A stretch of DNA of 39,810 nt. Origin: Salinibacter pepae. GTDB taxonomy: Bacteria > Bacteroidota > Rhodothermia > Rhodothermales > Salinibacteraceae. The translations under genes were made by a program, and so were the position numbers. This document shows, piece after piece, positions 7,878 to 15,238 of this stretch. Location: the NCBI RefSeq assembly GCF_947077775.1, contig NZ_CAMTTE010000002.1, positions 1 through 39,810 on the forward strand. The letters are read 5' to 3'. The notes beneath the pieces were generated by a model. That model searched no databases, was not told where the DNA came from, and worked only from the letters and a program-made list of their open reading frames with translations. Each line of letters opens with the position of its first letter. The first letter of the stretch is position 1.

Positions 7878-8100
7878 GCCAAGCCGTGTTTTCCAAACCG
7901 CGAGCAGGCCGGTGGGAGCGGTCTTGCGGGACAAAAGCACCTTCCGGAAGATCATCCCGCCGAAGAGCCTGTGCCTGCGGCGGTGGAGCCCGGAGCCTTC
8001 GCCCCAGATGACTTGCGGCCTGAAGAGATTCCGCGTGAGGAAGAGCGCCCGGGCAGCGCCGGCGGCTCACTCTCACCCGGCATCCGTCCAGTCTCTCGTC
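7878..8100 (+). pseudogene. Acidic, proline-rich coding fragment after umuC
   Basis: Directly after the umuC stop, in the same frame, lies an open stretch with strong coding bias but no start codon: GQKHLPEDHPAEEPVPAAVE, then FAPDDLRPEEIPREEERPGS. Acidic Pro/Glu-rich tails like this end several halophile proteins. It looks like the tail of a deleted gene. Beyond about 8100 the frame loses coding character. Low certainty. Confidence 0.3.
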
Positions 8101-8297
8101 AGGCTTGTCCCACCACCTGTCTTATCGCCACCCGCCGCATCGCTGCATTTCACGTTGCCACAGGTCACGTCACCACACGTCGGGTACAGCCCGGCGTCCA
8201 ACAGCAGGCAGAGCAATTTCGCTTCCTCATTTGTGTCTGGAGCAGGGATCGGGTCGATGCCAGCGGGAAGGACGTGACAGTGGTCGGGAGTGTGCAC
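8073..8297 (-). CDS. Small cysteine-rich protein, unknown function
   Basis: A 74-residue open frame starting at GTG 8297, with GC-rich third positions. It contains PDTNEEAKLLCLLLDAGLYP followed by CGDVTCGNVKCSD, giving four closely spaced Cys residues that could bind metal, and ends TSLTRDWTDAG. No known zinc-ribbon pattern fits exactly, there is no signal peptide, and no Shine-Dalgarno site is evident. It overlaps the end of the plus-strand fragment at 7878-8100. It may be a real small gene or a remnant. Confidence 0.4.
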   Translation of the reverse strand: MHTPDHCHVLPAGIDPIPAPDTNEEAKLLCLLLDAGLYPTCGDVTCGNVKCSDAAGGDKTGGGTSLTRDWTDAG

Positions 8298-8390
8298 AGG
8301 AGGAAAGGCCTCTGAAAAACTGTGATGGGATGAAGCGAAAGAGCCAACCTATAGACACGGCGCCCTGCCGGCATCTACCCTCTCTTTTCC

Positions 8391-8484
8391 GACTTTCCAT
8401 CTTTCTCAATTTCCATCTTTCTCGATTTCCGTTCTTGCCGATGCCTGTCTTTGCCGATGTCTACCTTCTCCGATGTCCCATGCC
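8391..8484. repeat. 16-bp degenerate direct-repeat array (about 5.5 copies)
   Basis: Units begin at about 8391, 8408, 8424, 8440, 8456 and 8472. Each resembles gatttccatctttctc, with gat- at the start and a tc/cc ending. The regular 16-bp period and 5-6 copies resemble plasmid iterons, but the divergence between units and the lack of an adjacent rep gene weaken that idea. It is the longest of the intergenic repeats. Confidence 0.75.
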
Positions 8485-8520
8485 ACAGGCTCACTTCCAC
8501 ACCATAGCCTCAATCCGATC

Positions 8521-8549
8521 AAAAAAAGCCCGGCCTTTGCGGGCCGGGC
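8521..8549 (-). terminator. Minus-strand terminator without an obvious gene
   Basis: An 8-bp stem (gcccggcc 8528-8535 with ggccgggc 8542-8549) preceded on the plus strand by seven A residues gives a strong rho-independent terminator on the minus strand. The nearest minus-strand coding remnants are at 8741-9066, which suggests that a gene once ended here and has decayed. Confidence 0.75.
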
Positions 8550-9366
8550 AGCGCGACAACCCCACCGACTAAGTGAAAGTGCCACGCGCCGGTTAATAAA
8601 CAAACCAAAAGTTAAAAATGAAACGGGGTGCGGTGGAGGACTTTCGGGCACAGATGCCACGGGCACGGATGCCGCAGGCGCAGAATCAGACGGAGAGTAG
8701 AATCAAACGCAGAAATGGCCAAACGCAGGAATGGCCTGCCTCAGAGGGTCTGCGGTAGCAGGCGCGGGAGCTCTGAGACAGGCCAAAACCAGTTGTATAC
8801 ATAAAAAGACTCGCCTCGGAGCGGGCGGGGGATAAGCTCCGAAACGAGCCTGTAAGGCCAGCGCAGACGATGGGAACCGGTCCGCTCCACAGAGGGTAGC
8901 GGGCCAGTTCTAAAATCATCGTCACACGGCCATAGGCAGTATATAAAAACCCCACCCCGGGTCGTCAAGGGGCAGGCGTGACGGTGGAGTAACCCTCGGT
9001 CAGGACTTCGCTAATCAGCTCACACGGCCGCCATGTGAGCCATAAAACGGGTCTCGCTTTCGACATCCTGGCACGAAAGGGAGCGCCGAAACTGTCAGGA
9101 CGTCGGCAACATCGGAGCCACTTGTCCTCAGTTTCAGGGGCTCACTTTCGCTCCACAGGGAAGGGCGCAACTGAAAAGGCAAAACTGTGAAAACGGTGCG
9201 GTGCTCCCAGAGGGCGGTAAGAACAGGTGTCCAGAAAGGCCCAAGGAGGCCTCACGTCGGTCTTCAACAGGTAGCCTCAGTGCTGGTATCTTCAAGGCCG
9301 GTGGTCTTCAGGGCTGGTAGCCTTATCCCGAGTTGCGCCCTCAAAGCCCCTGGGATCCTACGGGAC
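8550..9366. other. Decayed region: repeats, hairpin and coding remnants
   Basis: No intact gene is convincing in this 800-bp stretch. It holds a 16-bp direct duplication (aaacgcaraaatggcc, 8705-8736) and minus-strand open frames at 8741-8968 with weak coding character (RWPYRLVSELIPRPLRGE). A hairpin at 9088-9135 (gaaactgtcaggac against gtcctcagtttc, loop about 22 bases) lies before further short repeats around 9260-9320 (ctggtatcttc / ggtggtcttcag). Confidence 0.45.
8965..9066 (-). pseudogene. 33-codon remnant resembling the initiator C-terminal motif
   Basis: A short frame, ATG 9066 to TGA 8965, ends CELISEVLTEGYSTVTPAP. The initiator-like protein at 3194-4888 contains WLHEAITEGYALQP near its end, so this may be the last piece of a second, lost initiator gene. 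The evidence is a short motif only (L-x-x-x-(I/L)TEGY). Confidence 0.3.
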
Positions 9367-10041
9367 CTACTCTCTGATTTCGGGATGATTCTCTGCCATG
9401 CAACGCTCCCGTTCCTTGCGGAGCAGCCGGTCAAACCGGCTCCAGTCCTGCACCTCCTCCGCCGAGACGGAAACGCAAAACGCCTCCCGGGCCGACTCGC
9501 GCCTGCTCTTCCCCAGAAGCCCACCCGCGCACCACGCGACCACAAGCGTGCTCTCGACCGCGTTTCGGACGTACATGTCTCTGAGGTGGCCCGGCCCCTC
9601 GGCACTGGCCATCTCTTTCCGGCGCGCCTCTTCTCTTCGGCTCTCGATCAGCTTGTCCCTCGCGTCCTCGGCGGCCTTGAGGGCCGTCCGGAACGAGTCG
9701 AAGCGCCGCCTCCCCTCGAAAAACTCGCTGCGGGCGAACATCTCCTGGATCGACTCGGCGAGAAAGTAGGACTCCCACGCCAGCTTCTCTTCTCCTCCCC
9801 GCCGGAGGAGGTCCTCGGCCCGGCCTTCAGCGCGCCGGAGCGTCTCCGCCGCTGCACTTTCGACCTTTGGCCGGTGGATCTCCGGCCGACCGGTCTCCCC
9901 TGGCGCCCGGCGGTCGAGCGTGCGGTTTCGATTGGCGGTGCCCTTCGGTCCAGTTTGCTTGGGCTCTTCGGTCTTTTCGCCGCGGAAAAAGTAGTACGCG
10001 AGGCCGCCTAGCGTGGCTACAACGAGAATGAAGGACAGCAC
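9367..10041 (-). CDS. Single-pass membrane protein with long coiled coil; likely frameshifted near its start
   Basis: The protein begins LSFILVVATLGGLAYYFF, a single transmembrane helix, followed by a basic/polar linker and a long charged helical region (about residues 65-150, ESAAAETLRRAEGRAEDLLR ... KLIESRREEARRKE). A last helical block (residues 155-224) holds VVAWCAGGLLGKSRRE. The only start in this frame is GTG 10041, directly at the membrane helix. Upstream in-frame codons still read sensibly (HLADSILRRHKLPAAV), while a neighbouring frame has ATG 10127 with an AGGAG about 9 bp ahead and an acidic start (MEPRAENDLEKPVLI). A single-base shift near 10085 would join the two. So either the N-terminus is short or the gene has a frameshift. 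Function unknown. Confidence 0.65.
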   Translation of the reverse strand: MLSFILVVATLGGLAYYFFRGEKTEEPKQTGPKGTANRNRTLDRRAPGETGRPEIHRPKVESAAAETLRRAEGRAEDLLRRGGEEKLAWESYFLAESIQEMFARSEFFEGRRRFDSFRTALKAAEDARDKLIESRREEARRKEMASAEGPGHLRDMYVRNAVESTLVVAWCAGGLLGKSRRESAREAFCVSVSAEEVQDWSRFDRLLRKERERCMAENHPEIRE

Positions 10042-10147
10042 AGCTGCAGGTAGTTTGTGTCGGCGTAGGATCGAGTCGGCCAGATGAGCACCGGCTTTTC
10101 AAGATCGTTCTCGGCCCGGGGCTCCATCGAAGGGCTCCTGGCAGGAG

Positions 10148-10233
10148 GCAGGCTTTGGGAGGAAGCAGGCTTTGGGAGGAAGCAGTCCCTGATACAGGCA
10201 GTCCCTAGTGTAAGCAGTCCCTGGTCTAGGCAG
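10148..10233. repeat. Two adjacent tandem arrays (17 bp x2, 16 bp x3)
   Basis: A 17-bp unit gcaggctttgggaggaa is perfectly duplicated (10148-10181). It is followed at once by three 16-bp units that start gcagtccct and differ in the second half (10182-10229), ending in a partial gcag. Both arrays share the gcag boundary. They lie upstream of the coiled-coil membrane protein gene. The remaining bases to 10513 show no gene. Confidence 0.85.
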
Positions 10234-10513
10234 ACACCAGGTCGACTTGTGCCGAGGCCAAGCGGGCGAAGCTCCAATGGCGCGGAGGTTTCAGTGGCGC
10301 AGAAGCTCCAGCGTTATGTGCATCAGAGGATTAGCAAAAGAGCAAAAGATATTCCCTCTCCAAAAAGAAGTGGCTTGGGTGGGGCAGGCCTCTGAAACGA
10401 ACGAGTAACGACACCAGAAATTTGGGGCTCATGGGCACAGCAGACGACTCGGCGCTCAGATCCGGCAGGAGTGTGCTTCAGACGGATGGAGGGGAGCACG
10501 GGAAGACCCGAAC

Positions 10514-10843
10514 TTAGAAAATCATTGTCATCCGGTAAAAACGTCCTGGTTGATGAAGGTCACTTAGGTCGTGCTGGCAAATGGAAATTTCGCTTGACAG
10601 CCACAGAAGCCATGCCACCATCGTCGATACCAAGTGCAGCATTACCATGTACCTGGAGTACGGTCTTCTCGTAACAGGTGGCAATTCGACAGTAGTGTTT
10701 GACTCGACCAAAGAGGCGCCCGATCTTATTTTTTCTTCATATAAATCTCGACTGAGTGGTCGCTGGAGCTTGCGGTCTTTCTTCGGCGGACCAACACTGC
10801 CGACGGTCTGCTCCTTCAGTTTCTCAGCCTCGGCCATGGTCAT
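10514..10843 (-). CDS. Hypothetical protein with one hydrophobic helix
   Basis: A 109-residue frame from ATG 10843 (alternative ATG 10837, MAEAEKLKEQ). The N-terminal 65 residues are polar and basic (KKDRKLQRPLSRDLYEEKIR, then TTVELPPVTRRPYSRYM), followed by one hydrophobic helix (MVMLHLVSTMVAWLLWLSSE) and a short tail. The minus-strand reading looks more protein-like than the opposite strand, where an open frame also exists. I do not recognise a family. It could be a small membrane-anchored protein or a fragment. Confidence 0.45.
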   Translation of the reverse strand: MTMAEAEKLKEQTVGSVGPPKKDRKLQRPLSRDLYEEKIRSGASLVESNTTVELPPVTRRPYSRYMVMLHLVSTMVAWLLWLSSEISICQHDLSDLHQPGRFYRMTMIF

Positions 10844-11062
10844 CCGTCTAAGGGAGTAAACTTTGCAATCTCCATCCTCCTAAGCTCACCTCTTGCTCGG
10901 GGATGGGCAACTGTCACCACCATTGCGCCTCTTGATATTTAAGGTTCTGCCAGGGATCCACGAAGACTAACGTTGGGGATATTTGGGGAAGAAGATACCG
11001 CCCAGCATCTCCCTCTGTTCTCGCAGTAGTCCTTTAGCCGATACCTGAGCAGATTCAGAAAT

Positions 11063-11932
11063 ATGCGACTTATCAATCTTGCTTCCAAGCCGCCGAAGAC
11101 TTGGGCCTCACTTCTTGCCATTTTTCTTCTGGCTGCCGTGGTTGCTTTGCCAGCTCAAGCTCAAGGCACTGATCGGGTCGGAGACGAAGAGGCGCCCGCG
11201 CAGTCGTCTTCCGCTTCGCCGTCTTCGGCGGATGCTTCGTCGGAGGGCCTGCGGGTAGCTACTCTTGATGGACCAACAAGAGCATACGCTGGGGAGCCGG
11301 TGACGTACACGGCGTCGATCAAGAGAGAAGGGCTGGGTTCCTCCGTTCCCTACCGGTGGCAATTTGGAGAAGACAGGCCCAAAGGCGTCACCACCGACCC
11401 GGCCGCGGAGATGATCTCCAAGCACTTGGCGAGGCGGTCAGAGCTGGTCGCCACCTACACCTACGAGCGGCCGGGCACCTATACCGTGCGGGTCTCTGTA
11501 GGGCAGGGCGAACAGGAGGCTGGCGCGTCAGCGACGGTGACGATTACAGATTCATCCTCGTCCGACTCGTCTGAGGCGGAGATGCCGGCCATGGTTGCAT
11601 CGTCTCAAAACTCACAGGAGGCACAAAGGTCCGGATCGGCGGTGATGACGGATCGTCCCGGACAGTGGGGCATCGTGGTTGCCTCCATGCGGAGTGCCGA
11701 AAAGGCCGACGTTGTCGCTCGGCGGTACCGGGGCCAATTCGGGGCCGACCGCATGCCAGTAGAGGTCATGGAAGCTGATCTCGAGAGCGGCCGCTACTTT
11801 CGCGTCATTGTTGGGCAGTTCAAAAGCGAGAAGGCGGCCTGGAAGACGATTTCCGCCCGCGAGGAGGAGCTCCCGCTCCGCGCCTGGACGGTCCGGTACC
11901 AGAGGCGGTTTCTCTCGGAGGCGGGCCCGTAA
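11063..11932 (+). CDS. Exported SPOR-domain protein with PKD-like domain
   Basis: A 289-residue protein with a Sec signal peptide (hydrophobic WASLLAIFLLAAVVALPAQA, cut near AQAQ). A Ser/Ala-rich spacer is followed by a PKD/Ig-like domain at about residues 62-170 (GPTRAYAGEPVTYTASI ... WQFGEDRP ... YTYERPGTYTVRVSV), a second Ser-rich linker, and a C-terminal SPOR domain at about 203-285 (WGIVVASMRSAEKADVVARR ... YFRVIVGQFKSEKAAWKTI). SPOR domains bind septal peptidoglycan lacking stem peptides, so the protein probably sits in the periplasm or outer membrane at the cell wall; PKD domains usually mediate protein or glycan contacts. The ATG at 11063 is 10 bp into an A-rich context. It stands alone on the plus strand, and the 130 bp before it hold no other gene. 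Confidence 0.85.
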   Translation: MRLINLASKPPKTWASLLAIFLLAAVVALPAQAQGTDRVGDEEAPAQSSSASPSSADASSEGLRVATLDGPTRAYAGEPVTYTASIKREGLGSSVPYRWQFGEDRPKGVTTDPAAEMISKHLARRSELVATYTYERPGTYTVRVSVGQGEQEAGASATVTITDSSSSDSSEAEMPAMVASSQNSQEAQRSGSAVMTDRPGQWGIVVASMRSAEKADVVARRYRGQFGADRMPVEVMEADLESGRYFRVIVGQFKSEKAAWKTISAREEELPLRAWTVRYQRRFLSEAGP

Positions 11933-12124
11933 GTCTCTTCTGCCCTGCGGGCCTGTGAACAATGCCCAATGTCCCGTGCCCGACTGGCCCCGCCGCTCTG
12001 GGGTGGAGCTTCTGGCTCCCGGAAAACCGTCCTCATAAAACCGGCTCCGGAGAGCTCCTCGGAAAATCTTTCACGATACCGCAGTGAGGGTGCCCACTCG
12101 GATGAGTGCCACGGAAATTCCTTT

Positions 12125-12298
12125 TCAGCTACGGCCTCTCGACAGCCCCGATAGCTCGACAGCCCCGATGGCGACAGGCCCGATGGAAAGCACTGTGGCA
12201 AAAAACGCGAGGCCCAAGATAAGCCGGGAGGCCTTGGCGCCGACTTTGAGGCGTGGATGCATGACTCCAGCCACGTACTCATAGCCTGTCAGCCCCAC
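12125..12298 (-). CDS. Very small membrane protein
   Basis: A 57-codon frame from GTG 12298 (or 46 codons from ATG 12262) encodes GYEYVAGVMHPRLKVGAKA followed by one transmembrane helix (LILGLAFFATVLSIGPVAIG). Codon use fits the host. A tandem array (12137-12186, three units with gacagccccgat) overlaps its 3' end and codes for VAIGAVELSGLS. No family recognised; it may be a remnant. Confidence 0.4.
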   Translation of the reverse strand: MGLTGYEYVAGVMHPRLKVGAKASRLILGLAFFATVLSIGPVAIGAVELSGLSRGRS

Positions 12299-12339
12299 AG
12301 CCTACCAGACTGCTGTCGTCAGTCCGTTGCCTTCGAGAA

Positions 12340-12678
12340 TTGCATGCCAAAAGCGCTGTCCCATTCGCTGCGCCGAGCGGGCTGGCGGGGACCTCCGGGG
12401 ACTCAGAAGTAACTCTGAGTTGGGACGGGGCGGCTGGAGCAGACACCTACAACGTGTACCGGAGCACCTCCTCCACAAGCGGAGCAGAAGGAGAGCCGCT
12501 TGCGACGGGCGTGGCGGAGACCAGCTACGCGGACACCACTGCCGAGAACGGGACGAAGTACTACTACCGGGTGACATCGGTCAATCCCAGCGGCGCAGAG
12601 AGCGACGCGTCGAGCGAAGTGGAGAAGACGCCCTTTTCCGACCCGCCCAACCGGCCCAACTCGACGGACCGACCGTAG
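12340..12678 (+). pseudogene. Fibronectin type III domain fragment
   Basis: The frame encodes a single clear FN3 domain: APSGLAGTSGDSEVTLSW, ADTYNVYRSTSS, TSYADTTAENGTKYYYRVTS and NPSGAESDASSEVEKT, followed by a Pro-rich tail. FN3 domains of this kind normally sit in large secreted halophile proteins. Here there is no signal peptide, and the first dozen residues look unrelated, so this is probably the 3' piece of a longer exported protein whose 5' part is lost. An intact small gene with an internal start cannot be excluded. Confidence 0.6.
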
Positions 12679-12707
12679 GCGACGGTGCCAATCATCTGTG
12701 ACAGGCC

Positions 12708-13103
12708 CTACTGAGGAAGATCAATGTCTTCCTGGCGCTTCGTTTCGGCCTTCGTCACGCGCCCATCTAGGCCGAAGGTAATGATGGTACCTGGGCCGAA
12801 ATGCGTGTCCACGTAGTACAGCCGCTTGCCGCCACTGGGCAAATCTACCTCGCGGGTAGGCTCGTCTTTGTGTCGTCGCATCGCCTGTACTGTCAGTCGG
12901 GCCTGCGGCTCGGTCATTCCTTCGATAACCTTTTCTGCCCGCATTGCACTCGCAATTGAATCCGGCGGGCTCTCGGTGTTGATGTAGTACTCGACCTGGT
13001 CGTCTCCACCTCCGGCGGCCACGGCTCCTCCAGCGGCACCAGCACCAAACGCAAGACATCCGGTGAGAAGAAGTGGACACAAGCAAGTAATCAAGTGTCG
13101 CAT
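12708..13103 (-). CDS. Lipoprotein with BamE/SmpA-like fold
   Basis: A 131-residue protein. I place the start at ATG 13103 because it gives a lipoprotein signal (MRHLITCLCPLLLTGC, lipobox LLTGC); a longer reading to 13205 adds 34 implausible residues. A Gly/Ala-rich stretch follows the lipidated Cys. The mature part has a helix with VIEGMTEPQARLTVQAM and a beta hairpin (KRLYYVDTHFGPGTIITF, GLDGRVTKAE). The GMT-x-x-Q-(V/A) helix plus strands resembles small outer-membrane SmpA/BamE-type lipoproteins. Likely location is the periplasmic face of a membrane. The gene ends convergently with the FN3 fragment. Confidence 0.7.
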   Translation of the reverse strand: MRHLITCLCPLLLTGCLAFGAGAAGGAVAAGGGDDQVEYYINTESPPDSIASAMRAEKVIEGMTEPQARLTVQAMRRHKDEPTREVDLPSGGKRLYYVDTHFGPGTIITFGLDGRVTKAETKRQEDIDLPQ

Positions 13104-13240
13104 CGGCCCGTCGTTTTTCGTCGAGGTTCGGAAAGAAAACTGCCTGATCCGACGCGTCAGGACCAGAGGCCGTGGTACTGGTCGTAGCTCTGAGTAGAGG
13201 ACCATGCCGAAAGGACCTTCCGGCCCGGTCGATTCTTCGT

Positions 13241-13292
13241 GTCGGTTCTCCGCGTCGGTTCTCCGCGTCGGTTCTCCGCGTCGGTTCTTCGT
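13241..13292. repeat. 13-bp tandem repeat, four copies
   Basis: The unit gtcggttctccgc repeats four times head to tail; the last copy has two changes. It lies between the zinc-finger gene (13299-13535) and the lipoprotein gene start (13103), upstream of the latter. Confidence 0.9.
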
Positions 13293-13298
13293 ACTTCT

Positions 13299-13535
13299 TC
13301 AGAACAGGCTCTCCTCGCGGCTCAGCTGGTCGAGGTCCTCGCCAGCCCGATCGGAGCCGGTCGGCCCGTCGGGCCCGGAGCACCGCGGGCAGTCGACCCA
13401 GCCGCTTCCTCCACACTCCGGGCAAGCCTGGAACTGAGTCTCCCCACCGGGCCCGGTGGTTTTCTTCTCGCCGGCTCCCTCGCACTCATCGCACGCAATT
13501 TGCCTGTGTCCGCTACACTTCGGGCAATGCCGCAT
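13299..13535 (-). CDS. Small DnaJ-type zinc-finger protein
   Basis: A 78-residue protein with four CxxCxG-type knuckles: CPKCSGH, CDECEGAGE, CPECGGSGW and CPRCSGP. This is the layout of the DnaJ cysteine-rich domain, which folds two zinc sites and binds unfolded protein or partners. Here it stands without J-domain or substrate-binding domain; the rest is a short acidic tail (DRAGEDLDQLSREESLF). Such stand-alone proteins are often thiol or zinc chaperone-like or adaptors. The start at ATG 13535 begins directly with the first knuckle. Codon use matches the host. Confidence 0.8.
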   Translation of the reverse strand: MRHCPKCSGHRQIACDECEGAGEKKTTGPGGETQFQACPECGGSGWVDCPRCSGPDGPTGSDRAGEDLDQLSREESLF

Positions 13536-13626
13536 TGTGCTGGTAGGTCGTCAGCAGTTCGAATCTGATCGAAAGGTCTTTGGCGGCGTGCTCGAATGCC
13601 CGGGCTACCCGCCGGTACTGGTAGGC

Positions 13627-13676
13627 CCAGTGACTACGAGTCCAGTGACCACGAGCCTGGTAAATAGAACTGGTAA
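13627..13676. repeat. Two adjacent short duplications (15 bp x2, 13 bp x2)
   Basis: A 15-bp unit ccagtgactacgagt is duplicated with small changes, followed by a 13-bp unit ctggtaaatagaa duplicated exactly. They lie upstream of the minus-strand zinc-finger gene, in a gap (13536-13900) that otherwise shows no gene. Confidence 0.8.
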
Positions 13677-13762
13677 ATAGAAGAGGCCCTGAGCGCGAAA
13701 AGTTCGCTTTCCTCTTTCCCGAGAGGAGGTCTTCACCCTACCACGTGACCCAATGTCTCATG

Positions 13763-13830
13763 TGGCTTGGCGCTTGAAGTGGCTTGGCGCTTGAAGTGGC
13801 CTGGCGCTTGAAGTGGCCTGGCGCTTGGAG
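13763..13830. repeat. 17-bp tandem repeat, four copies
   Basis: The unit tggcttggcgcttgaag repeats four times without gaps; copies three and four share a t-to-c change, so the array grew stepwise. It lies just before the recombinase remnant at 13901. Confidence 0.92.
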
Positions 13831-13900
13831 GAAGGAAGTGGAGACACAGGGCCGGGCGCCAAGCCCGGAGAGCAGAGGCAGAAAGAATTTCGGAGCCCTG

Positions 13901-14020
13901 CTACAGGTCCTTCAGTGCCGTCTCCAGCTCCTCATCGACGACGTGCGTGTAGATCATGGTCGTGGATAGGTCCGAGTGGCCGAGTGCTTTCTGCACGAGC
14001 CGGATCTTTCCAGCCGGAGT
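13901..14020 (-). pseudogene. Tyrosine recombinase C-terminal remnant
   Basis: On the minus strand the frame reads AGKIRLVQKALGHSDLST, then TMIYTHVVDEELETALKDL and a stop at 13901. This is the last 40 residues of the recombinase encoded at 16888-17463 (AGKIRLVQKALGHSDLST, THVVDEELEGAMKGL), including the third-box GH and the catalytic Tyr (MIYTHV). Nucleotide similarity is about four-fifths by eye and ends sharply at about 14020, at the sequence ttccagccg. It is therefore a diverged partial copy in the same orientation as the intact gene, 3 kb away. Confidence 0.88.
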
Positions 14021-14059
14021 AGCCAGACAAGAAGAAACTATCTGCAAGGTACACCAGGA

Positions 14060-14132
14060 CCCGACTCACGCAAAAACCCGACTCACGCAAAAAAAAGCAC
14101 CCGCGCCGGCGGAGGGCCGCCGATCGCGGGTG
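14060..14132 (-). terminator. 17-bp duplication leading into a minus-strand terminator
   Basis: The unit cccgactcacgcaaaaa is duplicated (14060-14094). The A-run of the second copy forms, on the minus strand, the T8 tail of a terminator whose stem pairs cacccgcg (14098-14105) with cgcgggtg (14125-14132) around an inner GC-rich hairpin. No minus-strand gene directly upstream (14133-14553) is recognisable, so the terminated transcript is unknown. Confidence 0.65.
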
Positions 14133-14553
14133 GTTGCATGGGACAGCAACGCTGACGTGCACGACAACCTGAGGATGAGGTTTCTTCAGCTTATGCTCTT
14201 GGTAGGAGAGCTCTCGGCAGGAGAAAAGTACTAACAAGACGCGAAGGAGCGTGTCTTTTCTACCATCATAGCCCGCAGAGGCTCAAGAAGCTGAAGCCAG
14301 AGAGATCTATTCCTTCGAGTTTTAGGCTGTGGAAGCCTCAATGAAGGTCGAATGCGCCAGTAGACGGAGGCTCGTGCCGATAACCCCTCTCGATCCGGTA
14401 AATTGAAGGTAACGTGCCATAGACTGACCCTCTATTTTCCAAAAGAGCATAGTTTTTGTGGTTAATGGTCAATGCTAGCAGACGATAACCCGGTTAGGAG
14501 AGTATATTCCACCGCGTTATCTCTTCTTCTCCAGAACAAAACACCATTGACCT
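14133..14553. other. Noncoding leader of the pilin-like gene
   Basis: About 420 bp without a convincing gene. There are small hairpins (gttgc ... gcaac at 14136-14153; aggct ... agcct near 14323-14338). The region probably contains the promoter for the pilin-like gene, but I cannot identify -33/-7 elements with confidence. Confidence 0.4.
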
Positions 14554-15006
14554 ATGGGCCAGCAACAGCTTTTACTTCTCGTTCTCGCGACTGTCATCGT
14601 CGGCTTAGCTACTGTGGCCGGGATTCAGGCCTTCAGTGAAGGTCAGGCGCAGGCCTCTCAGGACGCACTTGTGCAGCGAGGCACTGGGATCGCGTCTGAT
14701 CTCTTAGGAGCCCACGATAAGCCATCGCAGCTGGGTGGAATTACTCTCGCCAGTGATGGCAGTCCGGGCACCTGGGCCAATGCAATTGGCCAGCCCTCAG
14801 CTACCATCGATGCGCCCGGTGCAGGAGACGGCGGAGAGTGCACCATAGAAGCTGGGACAGGTGAGTCTGGGTCCTTCGATCTCAGCTCCGTCGATGCCAC
14901 CGTCGATTGTGAAAACAATGGTGGTGCAAATGTAGTGGTCGGAATAGATGCGGACGCCTCAGGTGATCGAATCGAGACTGCCATCGTCTCCTCCGCAAGC
15001 GTTTAG
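14554..15006 (+). CDS. Type IV pilin-like protein with MGQQQ N-terminus
   Basis: A 150-residue protein beginning MGQQQLLLLVLATVIVGLAT: a hydrophobic helix of about 20 residues starts almost at residue 3, as in mature type IV pilins, preceded only by Met-Gly. If a prepilin peptidase cleaves after Gly2, the mature protein would start with Gln, with the helix forming the fibre core. An Ala/Gln-rich helical continuation (about 25-50) leads to a Gly/Ser/Asp-rich acidic C-terminal domain with one Cys pair (GECTIEAG and VDCENN) that could form a disulphide. MGQQQ-type pilin-like proteins are, from memory, common in Bacteroidota and relatives. A strong terminator follows. The next gene is an O-antigen-ligase-like enzyme, so this protein may be glycosylated. 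Calling it a minor pilin is inference. Confidence 0.7.
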   Translation: MGQQQLLLLVLATVIVGLATVAGIQAFSEGQAQASQDALVQRGTGIASDLLGAHDKPSQLGGITLASDGSPGTWANAIGQPSATIDAPGAGDGGECTIEAGTGESGSFDLSSVDATVDCENNGGANVVVGIDADASGDRIETAIVSSASV

Positions 15007-15070
15007 TGCTGCTTCCAGCGTTTGAGACCTGAGCATTTCAGTCTTCATGCCTGAGCAAGCTACAGGCTGA

Positions 15071-15101
15071 AAGGGCGGCTCCGTTCGGAGCCGCCCTTTT
15101 T
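15071..15101 (+). terminator. Terminator after the pilin-like gene
   Basis: A perfect 12-bp stem (15071-15082 with 15087-15098), GTTC tetraloop and T-run. It separates the pilin-like gene from the ligase gene, giving a strong short pilin transcript and lower read-through downstream. Confidence 0.92.
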
Positions 15102-15238
15102 CTTTGCTGTGAATGTCTGCCCAGCCAGTTGCTTGCCCAGTTAGGCGCAGAAGAAAAATCTGCCAAGTGAGAATGTGTATGCTAGCGCACCAAGATGGCC
15201 CCTCTGCAGGCCGAGAGTTACACCAGGGCGCACGAGCT

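Noticed and set aside
10840-10875. Leader peptide MEIAKFTPLDG overlapping the start of the 10514-10843 gene
   Set aside because: The ATG touches the AGGAGG with zero spacing, which is too close for a working ribosome-binding site.
13241-13830. CRISPR array
   Set aside because: The repeats are contiguous, 13-17 bp, without spacers, and no cas genes are present anywhere in the window.
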